Made by a program: the position numbers and the translations under genes | In this document: positions 35,586 to 44,908 of the stretch, piece by piece | Layout of the letters: every line of letters starts with the position of its first letter | Numbering within the stretch: the stretch's first letter is position 1 | Notes under the pieces: generated by a model | What the model was told of the DNA's origin: nothing | What the model saw: the letters and a program-made list of their open reading frames with translations, nothing else | The model's database searches: none | NCBI GenBank assembly: GCA_032161045.1 | Contig: JAVHTH010000004.1 | Source of the DNA: Fervidibacter sinensis | GTDB lineage: Bacteria > Armatimonadota > Fervidibacteria > Fervidibacterales > Fervidibacteraceae | Reading direction: 5' to 3' (one strand) | Length of the DNA: 64,000 nt

Positions 35586-36410
35586 GTGGCTTGGCAATGG
35601 TTGATGTTCTCAAAGCATTTGCAGGAGTTGGATTTTGAGCGATTGGGTGAAGTGGTCGCTGAGATGGGATTTGACGGAGTTGACTTGACAGTCCGAAACG
35701 GTGGACACATTGAACCCGCAGATGCGAAAACCCAATTGCCCATCGCTGCGAAAACCTTGCAAAAGTTCAAGTTGAGTTTGCCGATGATTACCACCAACTT
35801 CGTTAATGCTGACGAACCTTTTGCCAACGAGGTTTTCTCCGTTGCTGCTGACTGCGGTGTCAAATTCATCAAATTGGGCTATTGGCGTTACCGCGATTTC
35901 GGTTCATTGAGGCAATTGGTAAGTGCGGCTAAGAAATCGCTTGAGGGAATTGCAAAGTTGTCGGAACGGCACGGTATTTGTGCCGTAGTTCACACTCATT
36001 CGGGGAACTTCCTGACCGCTTCCCCTTTCGTTTTAGCGGAGTTGTTGGAAGGTTTTGATCCTAAGTTCGTTGCAGCCTATGTTGACGCTGGGCACATATT
36101 CGTTGAAGGTGGCTTGATGGGTTGGCAGCAAGGGATGGAAGCAATTGCAGACAAAATTCGCGTTGTCGCTTGCAAGGATTACGCTTGGTTCAAAGAGGGG
36201 GAAAGGTGGAACGCAAAAGTTGTCCCCATCGGCAAAGGCATTGTTCGCTGGCGCGAGTTTTTTGCCTGTTTGAGAAAATTGGGCTTTGATGGACCGATTT
36301 CTGTGCACAGCGAATATGAGGGATGGACAACGGAACAAGTGATCGCCCAAACCCGCAAAGATTTGCCCATCCTGAAGCGCTTCGCTTCGGAGAGCGACAA
36401 TTCCGGTTGA
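35586..36410 (+). CDS. Sugar phosphate isomerase/epimerase-like TIM barrel protein
   Basis: A 274-aa xylose isomerase-like (AP endonuclease family 2 fold) protein. Typical elements: MGFDGVDLTVRNGGHIEP, GVKFIKLGYWRY, ICAVVHTHSGNFL, VAAYVDAGHIFVEGG, VVACKDYAW, VVPIGKGIVRW and GPISVHSEYEGW. These give the Glu/Asp/His metal ligands of the fold, with some substitutions. The substrate is unknown. GTG start after GAGGTGG. It stands apart from the preceding cassette. Confidence 0.85.
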   Translation: MAWQWLMFSKHLQELDFERLGEVVAEMGFDGVDLTVRNGGHIEPADAKTQLPIAAKTLQKFKLSLPMITTNFVNADEPFANEVFSVAADCGVKFIKLGYWRYRDFGSLRQLVSAAKKSLEGIAKLSERHGICAVVHTHSGNFLTASPFVLAELLEGFDPKFVAAYVDAGHIFVEGGLMGWQQGMEAIADKIRVVACKDYAWFKEGERWNAKVVPIGKGIVRWREFFACLRKLGFDGPISVHSEYEGWTTEQVIAQTRKDLPILKRFASESDNSG

Positions 36411-36533
36411 ACTTTCAGACTTCGGTGGCTTGATTGAGAAGCCCTGAAAACGAAACCACCTTACCCTATCTTGACTAAGCCCGTATATGGCAGTTTCCAA
36501 AAGCCGTTTCAATTTTTCCGCTACAACGAACCT

Positions 36534-36953
36534 TCACAACTGTCCAGACTGATGCAACTCTTTCAATGCGCGGTAAATTCGGTTCAATTCGGGTTTGTCC
36601 TTGACACGCCGCTCCAGCAAGGAAAGGGCGTTCTCAACAGTCAAGTTTCCGGGAACCAATTGGTAAATTCGCTGCCGCGATATGCCAAGCAATTGGGTCA
36701 TCCAGCGGACGGGGATTTTCTTGTGCACGACCGCACTAACAGGTGACGGGACACCCAACTTGGCGAGTTTTTGGGCGACTTGTTTGATTTGCTGCAAAGT
36801 TTCCCGCTCATAGTAAACACCGCGTTGCCCCGGAATTTGCTTTGCCGGCACCAAACCTTTCTTCCTCCATGAACTCAACGCAACAGCCGGAACACCTAAA
36901 AATTCTGCAGCCTCTTGCTCCGTCATCAACTCATTTGTCTGGCGTCTCGCCAT
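36534..36953 (-). CDS. MerR-like helix-turn-helix protein
   Basis: A 139-aa predicted DNA-binding protein with two helix-turn-helix segments: an excisionase/MerR-like one (LMTEQEAAEFLGVPAVALSSWRKKGLVP) and a second (PVRWMTQLLGISRQRIYQLVPG). ATG at 36953 follows GGAGGCGAAGTGCG; the longer in-frame version lacks support. No recombinase or phage genes are close by, so a regulator is more likely than an excisionase. It lies downstream of the kinase gene on the same strand. Confidence 0.75.
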   Translation of the reverse strand: MARRQTNELMTEQEAAEFLGVPAVALSSWRKKGLVPAKQIPGQRGVYYERETLQQIKQVAQKLAKLGVPSPVSAVVHKKIPVRWMTQLLGISRQRIYQLVPGNLTVENALSLLERRVKDKPELNRIYRALKELHQSGQL

Positions 36954-37117
36954 CGCACTTCGCCTCCGTTGGCGATGATTTTTAACTTCTCTTCCCTTTG
37001 CCTCCCAACTGCCGTCTATATGATGACAAGTTTTGCGCAACTGTCAAGGGATTGACAAAATTGTTGGAACATCGGCGTTTCATGTTTTGAACGCAGCAGG
37101 TCATAGCAGAGGTAACT

Positions 37118-39142
37118 TCACCGCGACAGTCTTACCTTCCACACCTTCACAGTTTCGTCCTTGCTGGCGGATGCAAGCAAATCACCGAAGAGGGAAAAAG
37201 TCAATGCCAAAGACCAATTTTGACCACCCTTGCGCGTGAAAATGACCGTCCAGTCATCTGTTCGCCAAATCCGCAAAGTATCGTCCATGCTACAAGAGGC
37301 TGCAATTTTGCCATCATGCCGGAACGATATGGCACGAATCTCTTTTAGGTGCCACCCCTCAAGCCGGCGGCTCAAAAACAACGCTCCGTCAATCAATTCC
37401 CAAACGAGCAAAATTGCATCTTCACCACCGGATAGAAGCAAAGTTCCATCTGGGTTGAAAGCCAATGCGGTGACTGCCCCTTTGTGAGCGTTCAGCGGTA
37501 TTGCTCGCAATCCCTTCTCCCATCCATCCACGACATCCCACAGCCAAATCCTACCACGAGCATCACCTATCGCCAATGTTCGGTCGTCAGGGTGAAAAGC
37601 AAGGGTTCGGACATGCCCTATGAAGTATCTTCGCCTCAGCCATTTTCCCTTCCCAGCCTTCCAGACAGCCAAACCTTTTTCACCACCAGCAACTATCCAC
37701 CGTTCATTGCTGCTGACAGCGATTGCGTGCAATCTGCCAACATTGGCGGTCAAAACTTCTAAGAGCCTTCCCGTCCTCCAGTTCCAAATTCTAACTGTTC
37801 CGTCCCAACCAGCCGAGACGAGTCTTGTTGGGCTTAGCAAAGAAAGCATTCGCACCGATTTTGGATGTCCAATCAAAACCCTTTCGCTCTTTCGTCGCTT
37901 CCAATCCCAAACCCTTATAGTTCCGTCGTGGCTCGCCGAAACCAATTTTTTCCCATCGGGGGTAAAAAGGACCCATGTCACGCCCGCTTTGTGTCCCTTC
38001 AGCGTTCCCAAAAGCCACAAAGGTTGTCTCCATTTCCAAACATGGTAGCCTGCAACCGAGCCAATTATAGCGGTAAGCAAAGTTGCAGCCACGACAGCAA
38101 CTAACTTTCTCTTTGTCAAGCCCATGACTTTTTGCGGATACAGAGCGCGGCGAAACTCCACGATGTTTGCGAATCTATCGTTCTTGTCAACGCTCAGCGC
38201 TTTCATTATCGCGTGAGAAATGTGCCGTGAGATATCCTTGCGGATTTTCCAAAGAGGTGTCAGCGGGTCTGGTTGCCCCATCGCAAGTGCGTGAACCCTT
38301 GCAGGGGCTTCCGCTTGGTCAGGAACTTTTCCTGTCAAAGCGACATACATGGTCATAGCGAGTGCGTATTGGTCGCTCTTGTCGTCAGTTGCTCCAGTCA
38401 TTCGGTATTGCTCTGGCGGGGAGAAAGGGGGAGTGGCTGCTCTCGCCCCAACAGTTGTCATTCCACTTCCGACTTTGGCGATCCCAAAGTCAACCAAGAA
38501 AGTTCTTCCGTCAGGCGTTACGCGAATGTTTTGAGGCTTTATGTCGCGATGGTAAATTGGCGGTCGCAACTTGTGCAGGTATTCCAACGCATCAAAAACC
38601 CCGCGCATGATTCGGAGCAACTCCGACTCCGACAATTTCCCCTTCCGCTCAATTCGCTCATCAAGGCTCTCTCCAGCGATGTAGTCCATGACCATGTAAG
38701 CGCGAGGATAAGGGATCGTTGGGGGTTGGTCTTGGAAGAAATCACTGACGCGGGGTAAGTTGGGATGTTGTAAACTGGCAAGCAACTCCGCTTCTTTCAA
38801 AAACGATTGGAGGACAGAAAGGTCGTGATTTTCTTTGACCGCGACTTTCCGCTGTTGAAACCTTAAGTCCTGAGCGAGATAAACTGCACCGAAACCTCCC
38901 CAACCAAGAAGTTTCTCAACTCGGTATCTCTGAGCGAGAACAGTCCCGCGACCGAGCAATCTCCGTTCAGGGAGGGGCAACAATTGCCGGCAATGTGGAC
39001 AATGCTGGGCTGTGATGGGGCAATCTGCGCCACACTCCGGACATATTTGAGTTTGCTGTTTAGCACTGGTCAAGGGCGAACGACAACGAGCGCAAACGGA
39101 TGCCCCCGCTAAGTTTTGGTGTCCACAAACAGGACACTGCAT
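37118..39142 (-). CDS. Ser/Thr protein kinase with zinc ribbons and WD40 repeats
   Basis: A 674-aa signalling protein. Two zinc ribbons at the N-terminus (CPVCGHQNLAGASVCARC and CPECGADCPITAQHCPHC) precede a Hanks-type kinase: Gly loop GWGGFGAVYLA, Lys in VAVKEN, catalytic YHRDIKPQN, VDFGIAK. A membrane helix (about 345-367) leads to about seven WD40 repeats (for example LVSASHDGTIRVWDW). So the kinase is cytoplasmic and the WD40 domain probably lies outside the membrane as a sensor. ATG at 39142 follows GGGTGAGAGCG. Confidence 0.92.
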   Translation of the reverse strand: MQCPVCGHQNLAGASVCARCRSPLTSAKQQTQICPECGADCPITAQHCPHCRQLLPLPERRLLGRGTVLAQRYRVEKLLGWGGFGAVYLAQDLRFQQRKVAVKENHDLSVLQSFLKEAELLASLQHPNLPRVSDFFQDQPPTIPYPRAYMVMDYIAGESLDERIERKGKLSESELLRIMRGVFDALEYLHKLRPPIYHRDIKPQNIRVTPDGRTFLVDFGIAKVGSGMTTVGARAATPPFSPPEQYRMTGATDDKSDQYALAMTMYVALTGKVPDQAEAPARVHALAMGQPDPLTPLWKIRKDISRHISHAIMKALSVDKNDRFANIVEFRRALYPQKVMGLTKRKLVAVVAATLLTAIIGSVAGYHVWKWRQPLWLLGTLKGHKAGVTWVLFTPDGKKLVSASHDGTIRVWDWKRRKSERVLIGHPKSVRMLSLLSPTRLVSAGWDGTVRIWNWRTGRLLEVLTANVGRLHAIAVSSNERWIVAGGEKGLAVWKAGKGKWLRRRYFIGHVRTLAFHPDDRTLAIGDARGRIWLWDVVDGWEKGLRAIPLNAHKGAVTALAFNPDGTLLLSGGEDAILLVWELIDGALFLSRRLEGWHLKEIRAISFRHDGKIAASCSMDDTLRIWRTDDWTVIFTRKGGQNWSLALTFSLFGDLLASASKDETVKVWKVRLSR

Positions 39143-39315
39143 CGCTCTCACCCAATTTTGCTCGGGAAAATAGGCAAATGTCCGAAATCAATTATAGGCT
39201 GCCTTGAAGAACCATTCTGTGGCAATGAGCGAGAAGGGTGTCGCCAGCGAGGCGGGTGCTTACAACGGGAACAGCAACCGTCAAGTAAAAATCCAAGCCG
39301 TGAAAGTTTGACGAG

Positions 39316-40782
39316 TTATTCCTCGGGTCTCAAAAGCGGAAACAGAATGACTTCCCGAATGGAAGGCGAGTTGGTCAGCAACATTGTCAAGCGGTCAATT
39401 CCAATGCCTAATCCTCCTGTGGGTGGCATTCCATATTCCAATGCCGTCACAAAATCCCAGTCCAAAGGGTGGGCTTCCAGATCGCCCCGTTCCCTCAACT
39501 TCTGCTGCATCTCAAACCTTTCCCTCTGGTCAATTGGGTCGTTTAACTCGCTGAATGCGTTGGCAACTTCCAAACCACCGATGAACCCTTGAAACCTCTC
39601 GGTCATTGTCGGGTCATCAGGTTTTCTCTTTGCGAGAGGCGAGATTTCAACAGGATAGTCAATGAGGAATGTCGGTTGGATGAGGTTGGGGACGACTTTC
39701 TTTTTAAGTGCTTCGTCAAGGACGCGTCCCCAATGGTCGGTTGGCTCAACCGACAACCCCAACTCCCTCCCAACTTGACGAGCCTTTTCATCGTCACCGC
39801 GAAATTCTCGGAAATCAACCCCCGTGAACTCCTTCAACGCATCCATTAAAGAGATGCGTTGCCAAGGCGGCGTTAGGTCAATCGTGTGACCTTGATAGAC
39901 AATGGTCGTTGTTCCCAAAACGGTCTGTGCGACGAACGCAATTAATTCTTCCGTTAACCGCATGATGTCGTGGTAGTCGGCATAGGCTTGATAGGCTTCA
40001 AGCATGGTGAATTCCGGGTTGTGACGAGAATCAACCCCTTCGTTTCGGAAGTTGCGACCAATTTCGTAAACTTTGTCAAATCCGCCGACGATAAGCCGCT
40101 TCAAGTAAAGTTCGGGGGCAATTCGCAAGTAGAGGTCCATGTCAAGGGCATTGTGGTGGGTTATAAATGGACGAGCCAATGCGCCACCGTAGACGGGTTG
40201 TAAAATCGGCGTTTCAACCTCAATGAAACCTCGTTCGTCCAAAAAGCGACGAATGGCTTGGATTATTCGGGAGCGTTTGACAAAAAGTTCACGCACTTCT
40301 GGGTTGGCAATTAAGTCAAGGTAGCGTTGGCGGTAACGAACCTCCACATCCTTTAGCCCGTGCCATTTCTCCGGGAGCGGGCGCAATGATTTCGCCAAAA
40401 TCCAAAACTTGAAAACCTCAATCGTCACTTCGCCCGTCCGAGTTTTGGTTACGACACCTTCAACGCCGATAATGTCACCAGTATCCAATTCGCCAAACTG
40501 TTGATATGCCTCTTCGCCAACGGTGTTAATCCGAACCATCAGTTGAATTCGCCCCGAACTGTCCACCAAGTCGGCGAAAGTTAATTTGCCGTGTGACCTA
40601 AAGGCTGTCAGCCGACCTGCAACGCGAACCGTTTGACCTTGCAAACTTTCAAAGGAAGAGACGATCTCTGCAGCCAAATGAGAGTAGTCAAATTTAGTGA
40701 TGGCGAACGGGTCAATTCCTTTTTCTCTCCATCGGAGCAGTTTCGTAAGCCTGTCCAAATAAAGGGGATCGTGCTCTGCCAT
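39316..40782 (-). CDS. lysS: Lysyl-tRNA synthetase, class II
   Basis: Charges tRNA-Lys; 488 aa. An N-terminal OB fold (VRVAGRLTAFRSHGKLTFADLVD, anticodon binding) is followed by the class II core: motif 2 FRNEGVDSRHNPEFTMLEAY, the SPLAKRKPDDPTMTERF block and motif 3 GLGIGIDRLTMLLT with the REVILFP end. ATG at 40782 follows GGAGGCAAAG. It is the next gene after greA, 59 bp away, a frequent pairing. Confidence 0.97.
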   Translation of the reverse strand: MAEHDPLYLDRLTKLLRWREKGIDPFAITKFDYSHLAAEIVSSFESLQGQTVRVAGRLTAFRSHGKLTFADLVDSSGRIQLMVRINTVGEEAYQQFGELDTGDIIGVEGVVTKTRTGEVTIEVFKFWILAKSLRPLPEKWHGLKDVEVRYRQRYLDLIANPEVRELFVKRSRIIQAIRRFLDERGFIEVETPILQPVYGGALARPFITHHNALDMDLYLRIAPELYLKRLIVGGFDKVYEIGRNFRNEGVDSRHNPEFTMLEAYQAYADYHDIMRLTEELIAFVAQTVLGTTTIVYQGHTIDLTPPWQRISLMDALKEFTGVDFREFRGDDEKARQVGRELGLSVEPTDHWGRVLDEALKKKVVPNLIQPTFLIDYPVEISPLAKRKPDDPTMTERFQGFIGGLEVANAFSELNDPIDQRERFEMQQKLRERGDLEAHPLDWDFVTALEYGMPPTGGLGIGIDRLTMLLTNSPSIREVILFPLLRPEE

Positions 40783-40841
40783 CTTTGCCTCCAACCTCCT
40801 AACAGCGCCTACGGAAAGGTTTGCGTCCCGTTGGTTTGATT

Positions 40842-41354
40842 TTATCGGCTGATTTTCTCAACCCTGTATCTCGTCACACCTGCCGGCGCTCTTACTTCCA
40901 CGATATCTCCAACTCGCTTTTCCAACAACGCCTCTCCCAAAGGTGACTGGTAGGAGATTTTGCCTTCCAACGGGTTCGCTTCAAAGGGACCGACGATCCT
41001 GTAAGTTACCTGCCTGCCCGTTGCCAAGTTTGTCAACTCAACGACGGAGCCGAATCCAACTTTGTTGGTTGGAATTTTGCTCTTGGGCACGACTTTCACG
41101 ATCTTCAGAATTTGCTGCAACTCCTCAATCCGCCCTTGAATGAACGCTTGCTCCTTCTTGGCGTCATCGTAATCGGTATCTTCCAAAAACTCACCGACCT
41201 TCCGCGATTCTCTGATGTGTTCCAGCACCTCCTTCCGCTCTCGTTCCAGCAACCGCTTTAACTCCTCCTCCAACGCCTTTTTGCCTTCCTCCGTGATGAG
41301 GATGACTTCTTCTTCAAACTGCTCTTCCGTTGCTTTGGACTTTGGTTGTGCCAT
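40842..41354 (-). CDS. greA: Transcription elongation factor GreA
   Basis: Rescues backtracked RNA polymerase by stimulating transcript cleavage; 170 aa. The N-terminal coiled coil keeps the acidic tip (EFLEDTDYDDAKKEQAF), and the C-terminal FKBP-like domain has VGFGSVVELTNLATGR, FEANPLEGKISYQSPLGEALL and VEVRAPAG. It has about 12 extra residues at the N-terminus (MAQPKSKATEE). ATG at 41354 is chosen because upstream in-frame sequence shows no GreA similarity. Confidence 0.93.
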   Translation of the reverse strand: MAQPKSKATEEQFEEEVILITEEGKKALEEELKRLLERERKEVLEHIRESRKVGEFLEDTDYDDAKKEQAFIQGRIEELQQILKIVKVVPKSKIPTNKVGFGSVVELTNLATGRQVTYRIVGPFEANPLEGKISYQSPLGEALLEKRVGDIVEVRAPAGVTRYRVEKISR

Positions 41355-41552
41355 AGAGCAATCACTCCCGATCTCCTGAAGTAAGTAGCACGGCGGCAGC
41401 GAGTGAAACCAAGAGACTTGCCGCCGAAGGTTGCGCTGCCATTTTATCACGCCTTTCATCCGAGGGCAACAGTGAGCCTTCCCAAAGTTTCACTCGGCTT
41501 TTCCCTTTTCGCTAATGTTTTATCGGCACCGGGTGCAAAAACTTTCACCCCT

Positions 41553-41581
41553 GCCTGCAGTTAAGTGATTTTATTGCAGGC
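41553..41581. promoter_or_regulatory. Inverted repeat in greA-nadD divergent region
   Basis: GCCTGCA and TGCAGGC form perfect 7-bp arms around a 15-base A/T-rich loop, about 57 bp before the nadD start. It lies between divergent genes and could be an operator or a leader hairpin. The rest of the 283-bp gap shows nothing clear. Confidence 0.3.
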
Positions 41582-41637
41582 GTCATTGATTGTGATGCTA
41601 AGTGTGACAAAATTTTTGCTGACGGAGGTGGTCACGC

Positions 41638-42234
41638 ACGGAAAGAATCGGCATTATGGGTGGAACCTTTGACCCAATTCATTACGGTCACCTGCTTGCG
41701 GCTGAAGAAGCCCGCTGCAGGTTTGGTTTGTCCCAAGTGATCTTTGTCCCCTGTGGGATTCCCCCCCACAAAAAACCTTATGAGGTCACACCTGCTGAGC
41801 ACCGCTATGCGATGACCGTCCTCGCAACTGCCAGCAACCATCATTTTGTTGTCTCGCGAGTTGAAATTGACCGCCCAGGTCCATCCTATGCAGTGGACAC
41901 GGTCAAAATTTTCCGTCAACAATTTGGTGAAAGTTGTGAACTGTTTTTCATCACCGGTCTTGACGCTGTGCTTGAAATCCTAACATGGAAAAGCCACGAT
42001 GAACTCATCCGGTTGTGCCGTTTCATCGCTGTCACCCGACCAGGCTACGATGCACAAAAACTGCGGGAGAAACTGCCGCCAGATTACTTGACAAGAATTG
42101 ACCTGCTCGTCATCCCAGGTATTGACATCTCTTCCACAATGATTCGGGAACGGGTCCGTAAGGGGGAACCGATCCGTTACTTGACCCCGGATGCCGTGTG
42201 TGACTACATTGTCAAGCATGGACTTTACAAGTGA
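41638..42234 (+). CDS. nadD: Nicotinate-nucleotide adenylyltransferase, apparent ACG start
   Basis: NAD synthesis enzyme of about 198 aa. The nucleotidyltransferase motif GGTFDPIHYGHLLAAEEA and the C-terminal IDISSTMIRERV (ISSTxxR) are complete. The first ATG in frame (41656) cuts off the start of the first beta strand. Reading ERIGIM upstream restores the family N-terminus. The only fitting start is ACG at 41638, seven bases after GGAGGTG; an in-frame stop lies just before. So either ACG is used or an ATG was miscalled. rsfS follows, as is common. Confidence 0.9.
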   Translation, partial: TERIGIMGGTFDPIHYGHLLAAEEARCRFGLSQVIFVPCGIPPHKKPYEVTPAEHRYAMTVLATASNHHFVVSRVEIDRPGPSYAVDTVKIFRQQFGESCELFFITGLDAVLEILTWKSHDELIRLCRFIAVTRPGYDAQKLREKLPPDYLTRIDLLVIPGIDISSTMIRERVRKGEPIRYLTPDAVCDYIVKHGLYK

Positions 42235-42266
42235 GTTGCAATAACCTTTGTCCGGAGGTGAACGGA

Positions 42267-42662
42267 TTGGCGAGAGAAACAATGAAGACGGCTTTAGAAC
42301 TGGCGGAATTCTTCTGCCGAATTGCCGATGAAAAGAAAGTTGCGGATTTGGTCGTCTTAGATGTCTCGCGCCTAACCCCAATAACCAACTTCTTTGTCAT
42401 TGGCACATGCGAAAACCCCTTGCACATTGAGGCTGTCGCCGATGAAATGGAGTTCAAAGCGAAACACGAACTTGGCATGCTTTTGAGACGCTCCGGCGAA
42501 CCTTCGTCCAATTGGGTTGTGTTGGATGCGGGTGATGTCATAATTCACCTGTTTAACCCTGAATTGCGTGACTATTACGACTTGGAAACACTTTGGGCTG
42601 CCGCCGATAGGTGGGTGTGGGAAGATAACACGCTTAAGGCAGAGACAACCGTTGCAACTTAG
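42267..42662 (+). CDS. rsfS: Ribosome silencing factor RsfS
   Basis: A 131-aa factor that binds ribosomal protein uL14 and blocks subunit joining under poor growth. Family marks: KKVADLVVLDVSRLTPITNFFVIGTCENPLHIEAVADEM (described in one run of motifs), NWVVLDAGDVIIHLF and RDYYDLETLWAAAD. The TTG at 42267 is preferred, six bases after GGAGGTG; ATG at 42282 is the alternative. It follows nadD by 32 bp in the usual order. Confidence 0.93.
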   Translation: MARETMKTALELAEFFCRIADEKKVADLVVLDVSRLTPITNFFVIGTCENPLHIEAVADEMEFKAKHELGMLLRRSGEPSSNWVVLDAGDVIIHLFNPELRDYYDLETLWAAADRWVWEDNTLKAETTVAT

Positions 42663-42770
42663 ATTGCTCCACAAAAATTGCCCACCAAATTTTCGGTCAG
42701 CCGCAAAGCGATAGCGAATCGGTAAAGACTTGTTCTGCCGGCAATCAAACTCATGAAAGGAGGATAAAGC

Positions 42771-43535
42771 ATGGCTGAGCATTTCGTGCAGTTTCGGGTG
42801 GAAGGGCAAGCCGTTTACGGGATGATGCATTTGCCTGAGGGAAAAGGGAAGTTTCCCGCCGTCGCCCTTTGTCACGGTTTCACGGGAAACCGAATTGAAG
42901 CGCACAGGCTTTTTGTCAAGATGGCGAGAATGTTGGCTGCAAACGGCATCGCCGCATTGAGGTTTGATTTCCGAGGTTCGGGCGAAAGTGAAGGGGATTT
43001 TGAGCAAGTGACGGTAAGCGGTGAAATCACCGATGCACTCGCCGCCCTTGAGTTTTTGCGAAAACAACCGGAGATTGATGCAAACCGAATTGGCTTGCTC
43101 GGTCTGAGTTTGGGCGGATGCGTCGCTACTTGCACCGCAGCGCGCGATGGAAAAGTGAAAGCGCTTGTCCTGTGGGCTGCGGTTTCGGATTTGAAGGGTC
43201 CATTCGTTGAAAGAATGGCGCCTGAGGTTCGTGAGTTGCTTGACAAACAAGGTTGGCTTGACTTTGAAGGTTGGAAGGTATCAAAAGCCTTCTATGAAGA
43301 TGCAGCGAAAATTGACCCATTGCGTGAAGCGCTACGATACGACGGCGCAGTTTTGATTGTTCACGGCGCCAACGACCCGGTTGTGCCCGTTGACCACGCC
43401 CACCGTTACCATGCTGCATTTCAGTGCACAAAAAAGTTGCACATCATCCCAGACGCTGACCACACTTTTGCCCGTTTGAATTGGGAAGAGGAAGCCATGA
43501 AAGTGACTTTGGACTGGTTCAAAACGCATCTCTGA
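42771..43535 (+). CDS. Alpha/beta hydrolase
   Basis: A 254-aa serine hydrolase of the dienelactone/acyl-peptidase-like group. Oxyanion region VALCHGFTGNRIEAHRL, nucleophile in GLLGLSLGGCVA, Asp in VHGANDPVVPV and His in PDADHTFARL form a full catalytic triad. Similar proteins are carboxylesterases (feruloyl or cinnamoyl ester hydrolases among them), but the substrate cannot be told. No signal peptide. ATG follows AAAGGAGGATAAAGC. Confidence 0.9.
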   Translation: MAEHFVQFRVEGQAVYGMMHLPEGKGKFPAVALCHGFTGNRIEAHRLFVKMARMLAANGIAALRFDFRGSGESEGDFEQVTVSGEITDALAALEFLRKQPEIDANRIGLLGLSLGGCVATCTAARDGKVKALVLWAAVSDLKGPFVERMAPEVRELLDKQGWLDFEGWKVSKAFYEDAAKIDPLREALRYDGAVLIVHGANDPVVPVDHAHRYHAAFQCTKKLHIIPDADHTFARLNWEEEAMKVTLDWFKTHL

Positions 43536-43630
43536 ACTGCATTGAAACGAGCCTATAGTTGCTGCCCCGTGTGGACCATCACAATTCGGACAATAAGGCA
43601 AGCAATTAGCCTGTGGGGTGAAATTCGGTT

Positions 43631-44908
43631 GTGACCGCAACAAGTGAGGGCGATTTGATCTTTTTGCGAGCGAAATGGCTGCTTCCAATCACAGCCCCGC
43701 CAATTCAAGATGGTGCTGTATTGGTGAAAGGTGACCACATAATCGCCGTCGGAAAATTTTCGGATTTGTCAAGCAACCCTGCTTCGGTGCGTTTGGAGTT
43801 TCCTGATGGGATTTTAGTGCCGGGGTTCGTTAATCCTCACACCCATCTGGAAAACACTCATTTCGCCGGCGTAATCAGAAAGCCCCTGCCTTTCAACAAG
43901 TGGCTGCTTCAAATGGTTCGCCTTGTCCGCTCTCAAAGTTTTGAAGATGCCCTTGTAGCAGCGAGAGACGGGATCAAGCAACTTGTCAAGTTCGGTGTGA
44001 CCTGCGTTGGTGAATTTTCGCGGTTGGGCGCTTCCTTCATCGCGCTGCGAGAAGCAAAATTGCGTGGTGTGGTGTTCAAGGAATTCATTTGCTTGGACGA
44101 TGACGAAACTGAAAAGCATTTGAGGGAACTTAACGAATGGCTTGAGGCTTCAAAGCCTGAAGGGAATTCGCTTTTAAGCGCAGCATTAGGACCTCATGCC
44201 CCTTACACGGTGACGCCGTTTGCATTCAAGCGAGTGCTTGAATTAGCGGAAAGACGAAATTTGCGACTTTGCACTCACGCTGCGGAATCGCTTCACGAGC
44301 GGAAACTTATTGAGCAGCGCAAAGGCGTTTGGCGGTGGTGGCTCAGCAAAGTCCTTCGTGACGCCCCTTTGGGGCTTTCTCCCATTCGCTACCTTGAATG
44401 GCTTGGGGTTTTGCACTCCAAAACTTTACTTGTCCACTGCGTTCAAGTTGACGACACCGATATTGCCATTTTAGCGGAGCGAAAAGTTTGTGTTGCTCAC
44501 TGCCCACGCTCAAACTCAAATTTGAGGGTGGGAACAATGCCTTTGGCAAAAATGCTCTCAGCGGGGATCAATGTCTGCTTGGGAACGGATGGGCTGGCAA
44601 GTGTTGACAGTTTAAGCCCCTTGGACGAAATTCGTTTCGCCATCAAACTTGCTCGGGAGCATCCCCAAATTTATCCTACACTGCCCCCAGATCGTTGGCT
44701 TCGCATGGTCACTTTGGATGCTGCGGCAGCATTAGGGCTTGACAAACTTGTCGGCTCTTTGGAACGAGGCAAACAGGCTGATATTGCTGTTTTTCGCATC
44801 GGTTTGCAAATTGAAGACCCATTTGAGGCGTTACTGTGTGGTGCTAAGGAAGCAGCCTTGACAATGGTTGCAGGGAAGGTAATCAACGCTGACAGCGAAC
44901 TCATTTGA
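43631..44908 (+). CDS. Amidohydrolase-family deaminase or hydrolase
   Basis: A 425-aa metal-dependent hydrolase of the S-adenosylhomocysteine/chlorohydrolase-like (MtaD, SsnA) group. Metal ligands: VPGFVNPHTHLENTHF, LGPHAPYTVT, LCTHAAES, the HCVQVDDTD His and the GTDGLASVDSLSP Asp. The C-terminus with SLERGKQADIAVF is typical. Several N-terminal residues suggest aminofutalosine or thiomethyladenosine-like deaminases, but this is not settled. GTG start after GGGGTGA. The end overlaps the next, convergent gene by 8 bp. Confidence 0.88.
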   Translation: MTATSEGDLIFLRAKWLLPITAPPIQDGAVLVKGDHIIAVGKFSDLSSNPASVRLEFPDGILVPGFVNPHTHLENTHFAGVIRKPLPFNKWLLQMVRLVRSQSFEDALVAARDGIKQLVKFGVTCVGEFSRLGASFIALREAKLRGVVFKEFICLDDDETEKHLRELNEWLEASKPEGNSLLSAALGPHAPYTVTPFAFKRVLELAERRNLRLCTHAAESLHERKLIEQRKGVWRWWLSKVLRDAPLGLSPIRYLEWLGVLHSKTLLVHCVQVDDTDIAILAERKVCVAHCPRSNSNLRVGTMPLAKMLSAGINVCLGTDGLASVDSLSPLDEIRFAIKLAREHPQIYPTLPPDRWLRMVTLDAAAALGLDKLVGSLERGKQADIAVFRIGLQIEDPFEALLCGAKEAALTMVAGKVINADSELI

